In this document: piece after piece, positions 37,717-50,642 of the stretch | How the letters are laid out: every line of letters starts with the position of its first letter | Position numbering within the stretch: the stretch's first letter is position 1 | Source: Chalciporus piperatus | Taxonomy: Eukaryota; Basidiomycota; Agaricomycetes; Boletales; Boletaceae | Reading direction: 5' to 3' | DNA length: 64,000 nt | NCBI GenBank assembly: GCA_038093975.1 | Contig: JBBPTG010000001.1 | Coordinates: forward strand, 186,001-250,000 | Made by a program: the position numbers and the translations under genes | The notes under the pieces: model-generated | The model's database searches: none | What the model was told of the DNA's origin: nothing | Seen by the model: the letters and a program-made list of their open reading frames with translations, nothing else

Positions 37717-38295
37717 ATGCTGTCCTGGTGGGACCGAGTAAGAATTCGCTTCCATCAAGCGCTTCGCTTCACAGTCCAACAACCTGACGCGTGCTCCAAC
37801 TATGATACAAGAAACAGGCTCTTAGGAATATTCAAGATCCTTGACATTGGCAGCATTAAGCCGGCCAACAGCCACGCCGGTGACGGGAATAAGGCGACAC
37901 TCGAAGCTCCACGGCGTCCCGTCCTTTCTGGCATCGCCGCGTGCGCGGTCGTTGCCACGGAAGAAGAGAAGACTCCCTTCGAGCAAACTGTCGACTCTTC
38001 CGATTGGAATTTGCCAAGTCTGGTCCTCCATTTTACGGAGAATCTACCATCAACGGGGCGCGTATTATTTGTTGGAAACATGAGATCGGACTTAGAAGAG
38101 ATCACGATTCCTCTCAAAAGAGGTCACGGCACTGGCATCCTCCATAGCACAGCCCATCAAAAGTTTGAACCTACAGCACGCGGTTGTATGTATCTTCTCT
38201 CAGACCACCGTGATACCTTGGGCATCAAAGCCAAACTCACCATTCGTAATAAAACATTGAGACAAGTAGTGGAAACGGTATGGAACTATGTATGA
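37717..38295 (+). CDS. Intronless ORF of unknown function, doubtful gene
   Basis: A 192-codon ATG ORF without introns in a window where nearly every gene has several. The N-terminal half is basic (MLSWWDRVRIRFHQALRF); the second half reads more like a folded domain (NLPSLVLHFTENLPSTGRVLFVGN, HGTGILHSTAHQKFEP, ARGCMYLLSDHRDTLG, LRQVVETVWNYV). No family was recognised. The opposite strand also has a moderate ORF with normal codon use (38031-37822), so the coding strand is not certain. It converges on the 4E-T-like gene with 110 bp between stops. Confidence 0.4.
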   Translation: MLSWWDRVRIRFHQALRFTVQQPDACSNYDTRNRLLGIFKILDIGSIKPANSHAGDGNKATLEAPRRPVLSGIAACAVVATEEEKTPFEQTVDSSDWNLPSLVLHFTENLPSTGRVLFVGNMRSDLEEITIPLKRGHGTGILHSTAHQKFEPTARGCMYLLSDHRDTLGIKAKLTIRNKTLRQVVETVWNYV

Positions 38296-38405
38296 ATAAG
38301 GAATGTAGGTAGGCAAGCGAAGTCCAGAGAAGTGGATTGACGAGCAGCGAGAAGCGAAATCAGATGGTCACCAAGCGAAAAAAGGAAGTATATTCGGCAG
38401 TCAGC

Positions 38406-41400
38406 TCAGTCTCTGCGTGCTCCATTCATGAGTAAAGCCATCAAATCATGGGTAGGCTGATTGGTAGCGCCGCCGCCGAAGCCTTGTTGCTGGAGGTGTA
38501 GAGGAAGCATGTGTGGGGGGATTTGCTGCTGAGGTTGCTGATGTTGCCTCATTGCGATATGGGGAGGTTGAACCTGAGGGCCCTGCTGCCCAAAGCCTCC
38601 TGGTCCGCGGAGCCCTCCGTGAATACCGTTGGCTCCAGCGAGACCCAACAATTGCGCCTGGTTTGATCCGAGATTGCCAGGGTGGACAAGTCCCTGTAAT
38701 GGATTAGGACCTAATGCACCTGGCAATTGATGAGTGCCTGGGTGAGGGGCGCGTATTTGGGGACCACTACCAAAGCCGAGTGCAGGTTGCTGGAAGTTAT
38801 TGAACGGTGGGCCGTTTCCGTGTACGGTCCCATGGAGGCCACCGTTGGTCATCCCAACAGACGTGTTGACAAACTGATTAGGCTCGTGAGGAGGTCGTCC
38901 ACCAAGGTTAGCGAGGCCAAGGGGTAAGCGCTGCACTGATGCAGGATGGTTTGGAGAAGGGCCGCCGCGGAACTGAGCAGCCTGCATGGAGATGGGGCCG
39001 CCGCGCCCGACGCTGCCGTGTTGTAGATGGAGTGAAGGTACTGGACCTGGGTAAACCTGGGTAGGAGCGCGCTGATTATTGTTGAATTGTATGGGTTCGT
39101 CAGGGAAGTCGGAGAACATCGCGCTGCCTTGTCGACTGCGAGGAGGTGGAACCGACCGAAGGCCTGGCACCATACCATCTGGTACGAAATTTCTATCATC
39201 GTAAAGGGAGTCCAATCGACCTTGGCCAAGTAAGTGTGGAAGACCTTGAGGGGTGTGTACCCCATGCAGGTTGTGGGAAGGGGTGTTGTAGCCCACATCC
39301 AAGTTCGACAATTCGGGGGCGACGTTGAGCCTCTGAGCCTGTTGCAAGTAGCTCAACGATTGTTCACAATTGTTCTCAGACAATAAAATGAAGCTTACCT
39401 GAACAGAGTTGTTAAGCATAGCGAAGATGTCTTCCATTGCCCTGGCTTCGGGATTATGAGGAGGGTGCAAGCCAGGAGCATCCATTTTCTGAGAAAGGCC
39501 GGGCTGTGACAGCCCTGGCGCGCCCATCGCACTCTTTCCGAAGGCAGCGGGTTGGTTGTCCCTACTCTTGCTGTCGAAAAACTTTGCAAATCGACTCCCT
39601 TTGGCAGCGGCAACGCCAGAACCCACTGGTTCAAATGGCTGGGCCGCGTGGCTACTGGAAAAGCCCCCTCCCAGGCCAGGTTCGGCTGCCAAGGCATGGT
39701 CGGCGCCGAAAATAGCACGATCATTTGCAAAAGCCAAAGGTCCTCGATGTATTGCATCAGATTGAGTGGGATAGGGAGGTGGTGCTCTGTGTTCGTCAAA
39801 GGGGAAGAAGCCGTTGTTGACTCGAAGGTTCTCAACCACCGGCGCGAGGTGGGAGGGAATCTCGACAGAAGAGTTGTGATTGGTTCCGGCCGTATTGAGG
39901 CCAACAGATCCATTTTTCTGGCCGAAAGATACGGGACTTTGCGATGGGGCGGGGCGGATGGAAGGACCTGTTGCATTTTGAGGGGTTCGGGAGCCCAGTG
40001 CAAGGAGTCGGGATCCAGCGGGAGGATGAGATTGGGGGACATTGGCTGAGGGAGTGGTTGTATCGATAGATGACTTAGCTATAGTAGGTAGGTCGGATGA
40101 ATACACAGTAGATAACAGTCGCGAGCTTGGTGGCTTTAGTTTGTCTGGGGAATCGGGTCCTTGTCCGACGAGGGTGGCTAGGGCAACTGGCTGCGGGGAA
40201 GAACCGGTCGCAATCATCGCAGCGGCGTCGGCGTTGACAGTGCTTGGGACAAAAGCCTCGCCATGTTCGCGGGGAGAAGGCATATGAGAGACGCCCTCGC
40301 TTGATGACCCAGGCGTGTAACTTGCGCTGGCCTCCTGAGGTGCACGTTCTGCAAACATAATCAATCTAAGTACAATCAGCGAGATTCGCAGCGCACCTTC
40401 TGACGCAGCGCCATTATGACCAGTGTTGCCAGAGGAATCGTGACGGGGATCTGCAGGAGAATCTGTTTTTTTCTTCTGTTCCTCTCTCTTCATCATTAGA
40501 CGAAATAGCTGGATCTCGTCAAGCTGATTTTCCGGAGGCTGAGTAGATGAAGACGCTTGAGCATGAGACTCTGCTGGGACCGGCGACGTAGACTTGTCCT
40601 TCTGCTGCATTTCCTTTCTGAACGCTTGAATGCCGTCCAATTCCCCGCTGTGACGTTGGCCACTAACAATTCCTCCTGCACTGCTCGGGATATAGGTATC
40701 CATCCAAGCAGGTTCCTTTTCGCGATCCTTGCGGTCATCCCGGTCTTTGCTTTCTTCGCCAGCCTTCCGTTCTCTCCCAGCGGGTCTCTTTCCTCGACTG
40801 TCTCGGTCCTCTCCAGCCACCCAGCGTCGGTCAGATCGCTCGCTTCCATCCCATGCTGGTCGGTCGCGGCGATCACGCAGTTCTCGCTCACGGATTTCCC
40901 TCTCGCGCCTGGCAGCCACGCGCTCATCCCTCTTCCCATCATCTCTCCATCGCCGGGGATCTTCGAGTTCGGAGTCTCGGTCAAGATCTCTATCGCGATC
41001 ATCCCTGTCCCTTCGGTAACCGCCATATCCGTCGTCGCGGTCCATTCGCCGATCATCCTTATCGCGCCTGGACGGTGACCCATCGCGGCGGGGTCGGGAG
41101 GAATCCCGTACTTTCGAACGTGGCTGTTCGCGATCATCACGGTCCCTACGGCCGCCATTTTCTGGTCCTGGTAAAGAGGTAAGAATCCGGTTGAGAGGGA
41201 CACTATCGTGCGTACGGTCTCTGCCTGTTCGAGGTTGATCTGTGCCTGACGTCATGAATCAATAATACTGCGATGAGCAACGAAATAGTCGACGAATCGC
41301 ACCTCTCCTCCAATCTTCATCGGATTCTCCCTCTTTCTTCCTTTGGGGATCCTTCGAGTCACCTGTACGAGATGCGGTTGATTGATGACCTTGGGAAGTA

Positions 41401-42245
41401 ACCTTCGAAGTAGCATTGGCGAGATGAGGGGCTAATTCCCGATCCTTCGTTCGCATTTGTGATATGGACGACAAAGCGCGGCGATCGCGATCATACTTGT
41501 CGGACAACTGGAAGGATGAAAGTCAATAAGCCGAAGCAACTTTCGTAAAGTTTGTACTCGCATTGCGCAATCGTTCTTGACCTTCTTTCACCTTGTCGCG
41601 GTCTTGGTCCTTGTCCGTGTCCCTGTCCCGGTCACGATCACGGTCAGTCGCACGAATTGACTGGTGTTTGAAGTTTCCCATCTGAGAAGGTTGGGTAATG
41701 GCGGCACCGCGGAAGGATTGCCTCGCAGAAGCTTGTAGCAGTATTAGAGATGCCTATAGCCCCAAGAGGGAATACATACCACTATCTTCCGCGTCTCTGC
41801 GGAACCTGGGCGCGAGTCAGCGAAAGCGTTTGGAATGCGACCAACGTACCCACCTTCGGTCACGGGTGTTACCAACAGGGACGGTAGCCTCCGAGTCTTT
41901 TTTAGCATTCAGTTGATCAATTTCGGTTCTGAGCATCATCATCATCATGAGCGAACGCTAGTTGGTGAGAGTGAGTGCATACCCGAACCAATCTTTCAGC
42001 GCTGGCATGGCAGACGGAAGGTGAACCAAAGGAGATTTATGGAGGAGAAGGAGCTGTGAACGAGAATACATTATGAAAGGTCGAGGGTCAGAGTTATTGT
42101 GAGGGGAATGTGGGTCGTCTTGGGAGACGGGGGAGGGGTTGTGGTCCTGGATGTCGAGATTGGCGAGGTCGCTCACGACGGCGAGAACGGGGTTGGAGTG
42201 AGTTGGGAGAGAGAGTTTGGGTTGTGCATTATCGACTGAAGACAT
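38406..42245 (-). CDS. eIF4E-binding, 4E-T-like translational repressor
   Basis: Large, mostly disordered protein of about 1,100 aa that by motif and layout resembles the eIF4E transporter (4E-T). The start MSSVDNAQPKLSLPT at 42245 is followed at residue 60 by YSRSQLL, a match to the eIF4E-binding consensus YxxxxL-hydrophobic, then SPLVHLPSAMPALKDWFG. Short exons follow (EIDQLNAKKDSEATV, DRDRDRDRDTDKDQDRD), then a very Arg/Asp-rich region, MDTYIPSSAGGI and HSGELDGIQAFRKEM. Next are SRFAKFFDSKSRDNQ and MEDIFAMLNNSVQ, and a long Gly/Pro/Gln-rich tail ending HDLMALLMNGARRD. Such proteins act in P-bodies to repress and decay mRNA. The family assignment is inference from motif and composition; the gene itself is secure. 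Confidence 0.72.
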
Positions 42246-43470
42246 TGTTGGAGTTGTAGCGAAGAAGAAAAGAGGATAAATCGTGGCCGGTTGCAGCGCC
42301 AGCACGCGGACTTGGGAAGAGCTGAGACAGTAAAACAGCCGACCACCCAATGCTCTCACTCAAACACTTTATCCTACAAAAACGCGTACTAGACCTATAC
42401 CGCTTCGTGATCAGAGCCTCACGCAGTCCGTCCATTCAATTTCTGTCAAACTCATCACCGCTCACCTCCTGAAAGGCATACCCGACCCGAGCGCAAGGTC
42501 AGAGACAGTGGTCTGGTTTCGTGGCGAGATCGAACGCAACAAGCACCTCACTGATGTTGTGAGCACGTCTACACTCGCTCTCGACCAGCAGTTCTAAGCA
42601 GCCATAGGATCTCATAGAAAACCAGTTGAATATCAGCAAACGCGAAATACGGCAGCTCTTGAGAGGGAGCTCGTCCGTCGCATCATAATACGACCAAACT
42701 CCCTTAAGCTTAGCCTAGCTGACAGCAGTCCCACCAGGCGCCAGCGGAACATATCACTCGCTATGAATAGGTCATTGCTCTTTCGCGCTTGGCCACCACA
42801 ATGTTCCTCTCGTGTCACTTCTGTGCTCCGGGGTCCTTCTAATATGCAACACAGTCTTGTATATGTGAGTTGTACAGTCTCCGCATGTCCCCCTTCCATG
42901 AGTACCTTAACCCCGTGAGCGGTTTGCTAATACCAACGTTTCAACCACATTGCAACGTCGGGTTTGAACTGCCGTGACCTACCCGATATGCGACTATTAT
43001 TGTGGATACTCTACTCTGGTTTAAGGTCAGTCGACTTGAGTGTAATGGAAGTTAACCACTACGTCTGCCAGATGTTTTTAGGAGCTAAACGCACACCCAT
43101 CATTCATGCTAAGAGTCACCAAGCGTAAGGTAAACCATCCTTCGATGCGTTCGAGGGAACGTCGGTAGATGGCTCGAAAATGAAAGCTGGGTGCAGTTGC
43201 TACTATGGAGAATAAGGTTGAAAGCCAACTAAGGCAGACCCTTGTGATTCAATCTGAATGCAGCAAATCGATCGACATCCAGTGCAAACGGCAAGGAACT
43301 GATCACTTCATTTTCTACATAACGATTCAGTGTTCTAGGCAATTGTGAGATAGGTACAACGTCAGGACAATCTGAACCCAAGGACAATATCAATACACCA
43401 CGTGTGTGTGCTATACGGAGGTGCCAAACGTGTCCGTGCAACAGTTGCGGACGACTGAGTGGCGCAAGTT
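42246..43470. other. Intergenic, 4E-T-like promoter and SMD2 3' flank
   Basis: 1225 bp between a minus-strand start and a minus-strand stop. Short ORFs (42633-42899 minus) lack motifs. No RNA gene or repeat was recognised. Confidence 0.45.
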
Positions 43471-44070
43471 TTATGCTTGGTTGCGAAGAACTGTGGAGGT
43501 GAGATCTAGAAATTATGGGAAATGACATGAACACACTTAGAATTACGGAGTCCCCACTACATCGAGAATCAGTTTGAAACAAGGTCGTCAGAACGTTGCA
43601 CGCACCGCAGGAACATTTTGCTGATGAAGCGGTCCTTGTTAACCGGCTTCTTGTTCTTGCCCTTCGGTATCTCGGTCCACATCTGAGAGGTCGTCAGCAG
43701 AACGAGAGCGGACGATCAGGTAGATCTTACCTCTTTGACGTTCTCGAGAACCTGCAGAGAAGAATCAACCCTCAGAGAGTTCAGGGGGGGACAAAGATGC
43801 TACAAACCATGTTACTGTGTCGGTCGAATGCCTTTACACGTGCCAGAAGTTTCTTGTTATTCCGCAGGGAAATAAGCACTTGAGCATGGTTGCGAACGGC
43901 TTGCTGTAAGACAGACAAGGGACCTTGGCTGATCTCATGTTCCTCCAGCTGGCGCAGCTGAGCCTCATCTAGCTCGGACTTAGGGACATGGACATACTGA
44001 CTGAGATATCGAGGTTGTGAGTGAACTGGCAGCAAGATATCCAAACTATTGCAGGTCATACTCACCTCAT
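43471..44070 (-). CDS. SMD2: Small nuclear ribonucleoprotein Sm D2
   Basis: Core spliceosomal Sm protein; forms the heptameric ring on U1, U2, U4 and U5 snRNAs. The ATG at 44070 is followed after two codons' worth of sequence by an intron; joined exons give [24 protein letters not shown], then [39 protein letters not shown] (Sm1 motif), [25 protein letters not shown] and the Sm2 motif [20 protein letters not shown]. Six exons for about 110 residues, including exons of only a few codons. The sequence is the expected one along its length. Divergent from NOP7, with 137 bp between the two start codons. Confidence 0.96.
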
Positions 44071-44207
44071 GATTGTGGTCGATGGCAGGAGGCGTGTTTG
44101 CACCCAACAAACAAAGTTGGCAGCTCAATAATATTCTTCACAGTCCAACATAGTCCTGAACCCAAAAATCGTACCAAGCTCCTGCCAGCGAAATCACTAG
44201 AACACCC

Positions 44208-46239
44208 ATGGGCCGCTTGAAGCAAAAGGGAAAGGCTGGAGCAGCCAAGGCATATATGACCCGATCTGCTGCGGTAAAAAAACTGCAGTGCTCCTTAGCC
44301 GACTTCCGGCGATTATGCATCCTCAAAGGTAGTCTGATCTTGTTTATGCATCGTCTCTGGATCTAACGCAAAGCAGGGATCTTTCCCCGTGAACCACGGA
44401 GCAGAAAGAAAGCCAACAAAGGGTCAACAGCCCCGACATCTTTCTACTACGCGAAGGATATCGCGTATCTTGCACATGAGCCAGTCCTAAACAAGTTAAG
44501 AGAGCACAAGGCTTTCGCGAAGAAGATTTCTCGTGCCCTTGGACGCGGAGAATGGAGCATCGCCAAAAATCTGGAGGATAGCAAGCCTACATATCGGCTT
44601 GACCATATCGTCCAGGAGAGGTAGAGCATGGTTTGTCACCATTGCACGGGGAGATACTCATATGATCATTAGATACCCCACCTTCATCGACGCCGTACGA
44701 GACATCGATGACGCGCTGTGTATGATATTCCTGTTTGCCTCCCTGCCGTCCAACGACCGCGTCTCCCCCTCGCTCATCACCAACTGTTCTCGTTTGGCTG
44801 CCGAATGGCAACTGTATGTCATGCATTCTCGTTCGCTCAGGAAAGTCTTTCTCTCCATAAAAGGGATATACTACCAGGCGGAGATCATGGACCAGGATGT
44901 TACATGGCTTGTTCCCTACCAGTTCACGCAGAACGTAAAACTTTTACTTCATTTAGGTGTGTTTCGGTGCTGACAATGTCGTTCACAGATACCATCGGAT
45001 GTCGACGTCCGAGTGATGTTAACATTCTTGGAACTATACCAAACGCTACTCGGGTTCGTCTTCTTCAAATTGTACACAGACGCTGGGCTTGTCTACCCCC
45101 CTCCCTTGGACGCTACCCGGGATGAATCTGGCGCCGGAATAGGCGCGTTCACCATTCAAACAGGACGGGAAAACGTTACGCACCCCCAAAACGAGTCCTC
45201 GACCAAAAAGGCTTCGACCAGAGAGGTTCGCCAAGCTATCAAAAGTATCACAGCAGACAGCACATCTGTTGACCAAGATGTGGATATGGGTTCTAATGAC
45301 CCCGATACCAACCATACCGACATCAATGAAGATGAAGAGTTCGTTGCCCACCCGTCTGGTGGAGATTCGCCGGAATCGTTGCCTACACTGCAGTCGTTGT
45401 CCGTAACGCGGACGTCTGCTGCTGCTTCAGTATTTTCCCCTTATACGTTCTTCCTTTCACGCGAAACGTCTCGTCCCGTTTTCGAGTTCTTGGTACGGTC
45501 GTTTGGTGGTCGAATTGGTTGGCCTACATCATCCGGCAGTGGATCTCCCATAGCAGAAGCAGACGATTCCATCACCCATGTCATTATCGATCGACCCGTA
45601 GTTACCAAGGCGAACGAGTCGGCAGAGGAGAAAGAACGCCGGCGACAACGAAAATACGTCCAGCCTCAATGGGTTGTAGATTGCATCAACGCAGGGAAAA
45701 TCTTGGTCGAAGATCTATATGCTCCAGGTGCCACGCTTCCTCCTCATTTATCTCCGTTCGGGGATAAGACTGGAGCCTATGACCCAACTGTCGGTCTGCA
45801 CCAGGTGGAGGGCGCGTCCGTGGAGGATGTTCCCGAAAGCGAGGAGGAGCAAGCGTCAGAAGAGGACGAAGAAGTTGACGCCCCTGAGGCTGTGAGTATC
45901 AACGCGCACGACGAAGAGTCACTACGCGCGGCCGAACTTGCAGCTGAAGCGGCAGGAGTGGAGTATGGTGCCTTTGAGAAGGAGATACGGAAGATGAAGA
46001 AGAAACAGCCCCAGGTTGAGGAATCTGCGGAACCGGACGAGGAAAACATGGGCAAGATGTTGCTCAGTAACAAGAAACGGAAACTCTTCGAACGAATGAA
46101 GTACGGAGAGAAGAAACGGGCGGCCGAGGTTCGTCCAACTGCGGACTCAAGGAATTTCATGTTCCTAACTTATTCACAGCGCGAAACTCTATTGAATCGA
46201 CGCAAAGAGATCGAACGGGAAAAGCGGCGAAAAGTTTAG
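44208..46239 (+). CDS. NOP7: Pescadillo homologue NOP7
   Basis: Nucleolar protein of the PeBoW complex, needed for 27S pre-rRNA processing and 60S subunit assembly. Four exons. The start [41 protein letters not shown] is the conserved N-terminus; then [84 protein letters not shown] and [26 protein letters not shown] domain follows ([26 protein letters not shown] to [13 protein letters not shown]), then an acidic stretch ([14 protein letters not shown]) and a basic end with [25 protein letters not shown]. Complete and of normal length. Confidence 0.97.
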
Positions 46240-46566
46240 TACAGAGAGCTAAGTATGAATTGTCCGCTGTGTTCCAGGTGTTTAAAATGCTCGATTGGCT
46301 TGAGAGAAATGCATGTCTAGCGGACTGGATTAGTACCGAAGTGTGTGTCTAGTGGAATGTAGCTTAGTTAAGCTTGTCATTTCAGCAACAACCTGACGCT
46401 CATTGACATGCCCACGACCGTCTTCGAGCTTCCTCTCCGGTCCACTGTGTCACTACGACCTTGTCCGTGATAGTCACCGTCCTCGACGTTCTCTCCCAGT
46501 TAGTCCTCCACCTCGGACAGTGACCATCTCTCCGTTCCCTCTCAACGTCACCACTGGGGGACCATA
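46240..46566. other. Intergenic, upstream of Arf exchange factor
   Basis: 327 bp between two plus-strand genes, holding the NOP7 3' UTR and the next promoter. Nothing else seen. Confidence 0.5.
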
Positions 46567-49500
46567 ATGGTCGGTATCCTTGCTCTGGGAAATAGGCCAT
46601 CTCCTTCGGCAGACCTACGCCGTTTAGAGGCTTCGGATTCTGGTGTAACTGCCCCACCCCAGCCAGCCAGCCAGGCCCGTGCTGCTGCTTCCGACACCAA
46701 TGAAAACACCGCAGGTGGTGTTCTCCACTTCTTCTCCCTACCACATTGGACACGCCGCATACTTCCCGTATCCCCTTCGGCGCGCAGAAATCTTGCGGGG
46801 ATGCCACGCGGGGACAAAAACGAGGGGAATCCACGCGAACCATCTCCCGGTAATCATTTGGTGGAGAAAGCACTTCCCCAGCCGCCATCGGCTCAGCCTG
46901 AAATCAACACCACTAGCGTTGAACCAAGTGCCAGTTCGTCTGGTTCCGCCCAACATGCGCCAACCGCTTCCCCGCAACCCGCAATTTACCTGGATGCATA
47001 CCCTAACACACCGACGGTACCACCGCCTTCTCAAGTCAATTCGGTCGCGTTCGCATCTCTTCCAAACAACAGCCGCGAGAATGTTATTCGAAAATGCAAG
47101 AGCGCGCAATCGCTGCGGTTGGTAGAGCAAGGTCCAACCCCGTCGAAAAGCTTTGACGAGCAACGTTCAAGAGGTGTCTCGATGCTGACCTCCCAACGAG
47201 CAGGAACTCCACCAGATGCTAGCAGCGGACAGTCTCCCTCTACGTCACTGGTACGGAAATCCTCGTTCTGGTCCCGCAGACCCATAAAATCCTCTCCACA
47301 ACACTTGGGTGTTCCATCTGAATCACCTTTACTTCCAGCAGTACACACTTCCCCATTTCAGGTTAACTTTCATCCGACGTCCCCCGACCCTCTTGCTAGG
47401 CAATCTAGCAATCGCAGTGGCTCCAAGCTTTCGAGGCGCCATACAGAGAGAGTGTCTCCTCACTCCTCGACAACTCATACAAATACTCCTGGTTTGCCAC
47501 CAGTTCCAATTATCCCAAATGGGGCAAATGGTAGACCGTCCACTGCCGATCCGTATGCATTTCCTTCACGTCGCCCACCCTCGCGGCGTCCCACTACAGC
47601 AGATTCCACAACTCGTTCGCGCGCACGCTCTTTCTTTGCTTTGTCCTCCCAATCCATCACCTTCCCTTCAAACAACGAGTCTCTCTCTGTTAATCCCCCA
47701 CTGCAGTCACAAAATGTCCCACCCAATGCCCGGCCTCGTTCGTCGACTAATCCGCCGTTGTTGCGTCGACTTTCTGTGAATTTATTTGCTTCTTCACCAC
47801 CTTCGGCCACTAAAAACGGCTCATTCTTCAACGGGGCCGTGTCATCTCCCATTACCCACTCTCCTCGACCTTCTCTATCTCAGATCCCTCCCGATCTGCT
47901 GAAACCTCAACAGGATGAAAGTCCTGAGGCCTTTGTTAGCAGATTAGGTTCCATAGTCTCCAAGGCCGACATAGCTGGAGTTCTGGCCTCTAGGTAAGAT
48001 GGGCAATTAGCAGTCGTTGTGCGTTCTCATCCACATCACCAGTGGAGATCCTGTCTATTCCGATTCCCTCAAACTGTTTACCGAACGTTTCCATTTTCGC
48101 GGCGACCCACTAGATGTCGCTTTGCGTAAACTACTTATGAATGTCGGTCTGCCTCGGGAAACACAACAGATTGATAGAGTAATGGAAGGATTTGCGAATA
48201 GGTATCTTGCATGTAACCCCGACCTATTCACGTCTATAGGTAAGTATGACATTCATAACTCCTCATTGTACAGTGAACGACGATAACACATTCCTCAGAT
48301 CATCCATATATTCTCGCTTTCAGTTTGATCATGCTCCACACGGATGCTTTCAACAAGTCAAATAAACGGAAAATGACCAAGGCAGATTATATGAAAAATA
48401 CGAACCTACCGGGGATGATACCCGAGGTGCTTGATGTAAGTCTTGTTGCCTTCAAGTCGCAATGGGTCCTCAATCCTGTTCTTCTAGTGCTTTTATGACA
48501 ACATTGTTTTTGCCCCCTTCATATTTATCGAGGATCCCTCGGAGCCCGAGGGCAGCATCGAGGGGACCATCACCAGACCCTCGACGTCTTCCGGCCTTCC
48601 TAGCCCGATGCTATCAAGTGGGAACCCATTACTTAGCAGGCCCAAGATCGATCCGTACTATCTTATATCGAATGTAAGTATTCTTCGTCATACTTTCCAA
48701 AATTTCCGTCTGAGGTGTATTCAGAATATGTTGGATCAACTTCGCGTTAACGTCGAAGCTCAAGTCCCCCTAGAGAATCCCTACCGATGGGACGGTTCTG
48801 GCTCTGCTTGGAATTACGATGCGATACTTGTTGCTTGCGCGAAGGGAAATGTAGTGGAAATTGGCACAACGGACTCGCGGCCAACAACTGGATTTTTTGC
48901 CTTGAATGTTGGGGGTATGCCAAGCCCACCTGTGGGTGGGTTTGGTGCCATGCCTGAGATAATACCTTCCTCGGAAACATGGACCATCAGGCTTGCAAAG
49001 GTTGCTGTGCTCAATCGCAAAGATGATCTCCTTGATGGAGGGAGGAAACCGTTGAATCGCAGGTGGCGACCCTATAGCGTTGCACTTACGAGATCCCAGA
49101 TCCTCCTTTTTCGTGATCTGTCATGGGCATCAACATTACTTTCTTGGAACGGCTTGCCAAACAGATCCCCCATACCCATCGCATCGTTCAAACCCGATGA
49201 AATTATTTCCTTGAATAACACATTGGCTGTTTTGGATCACTCCTACAGCAAGGTAAGTCGATATGACTGCTATAGCGTCTCGCATCTCATCCCTTTGATG
49301 GTAGCACCCGAACGTCTTCCGCCTTGCGACTCGCGATGGACGTCATATTCTGTTCCAGGCGACTGAGGAGAAAGAGATGAACGAGTGGATATCCTTCATC
49401 AACTATGCGAGCGCCTTCAAAACTGCGGGAATACGTATGCGACCGCTTGCGATGCCAGGCAAAGATGCCGAGCTCACTGGAGTGGCTGCCGCCACATCAC

Positions 49501-50642
49501 ATCTCCACGATCTCCAGCTTCTGAATATGGGTCAACCCAAAGGGCCCATTTGGGATCACCGTAGCCACCCTGATTCCGTAGATGACCCACCTGGCGATGG
49601 AAGTTCTCACAATGGGCTTTCCGCGGAAACGAGTGGTCGCCGGACTGAATTGGAGGGGTTCACCGCATCTGAGGTCGAGGGAGCTTTGCAGTTCAAGGAA
49701 ACATTTGACACGGTAAAAGCCGAGTTGGTCGCAGCACACGTCAGTGCGGGTGACATCTCGCTCCCGGAGGTGGTTCTTCCGCCCAAGGTTGAACCTACGC
49801 ATCTCACCTCCAGATCCCAAACAATCCGTTGTCATGTGGAGGGCTTGGAAAACCGCATCTGCGTCGTGAATGCGCAGATCGACACTAGTCTGCATTTCAC
49901 CCGAAACATCGCGGTGTTGGCACCATTTTCGAGATCTACCCGTGATCGTTTGCAAGACGCTGTTCAGAACATGTCCAAGCAAATTCAAGCAATGCGCTTG
50001 GACGTCACCAGACTGCTCTGCCACCGTAACATTCTTCTCAACGACCTTGCTGCCGAAGAGAAAAATTTCAAGCAAACAACCACACTAGCTTTGCAAGCCG
50101 CGAACGAGACTTTGCAACACCGTTACTCCGAATACACCTCCTCCTCGTCACTCTCCGGTCAGGATATCTGTCTAGACCGGTCTCTAGACGAAGCATCTCC
50201 TCAAATCGCTTCGCGGTCCTTCGACTCATCCACTTCTCATAATATCCGCTCAGCGCTTGACTTTGGACCTGACTGGCCTTCGTCGGGTGAAGCCTTTACC
50301 ACATCCTCGGTTTTCGTGTCATCCCGCGTTACGGATTCTCCGGTCACACAAGGATGTGATAGCTCGATAGGTTGTGATCCATCTCCCGAGGATCCATCCC
50401 AGTTGTCATTATCTACGACCTCGCCGCCGGACACATCGTTACTTGACAAACCATCTGCAGGTCACGATTTCCCAGAGTTGGCGGAGGAATGGGACAAAAC
50501 CCGAGCGGCTAAACGCGTTTCGTTGGTAAAGCTACCCTCGGACTTACGACTCTCGGCCATTGCTGGCAGATGTTCCCGCCATCCTCAAGGCAACGACACC
50601 TTGACAGAGGAACCTTCGGTTGATGAGGACACTGGTCACTAG
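46567..50642 (+). CDS. Sec7-PH Arf guanine-nucleotide exchange factor
   Basis: Exchange factor for an Arf GTPase, similar in layout to yeast Yel1, fission yeast Syt22 and animal EFA6/PSD. The first ~475 residues are disordered and Ser/Pro-rich. The Sec7 domain follows: FHFRGDPLDVALRKLLMNVGLPRETQQIDRVMEGFANRY, whose Glu (LPRET) is the expected catalytic glutamic finger, and HPYILAFSLIMLHTDAFN. A PH domain comes next (WRPYSVALTRSQILLFRD, HPNVFRLATRDGRHILFQAT, MNEWISFINYAS). A C-terminal coiled coil (ENRICVVNAQIDTSLHF, NMSKQIQAMRLDVTRLL) is followed by a disordered tail. Introns fall in the Sec7 and PH parts. Activity on Arf6/Arf3-type GTPases is inferred from architecture. Confidence 0.88.
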
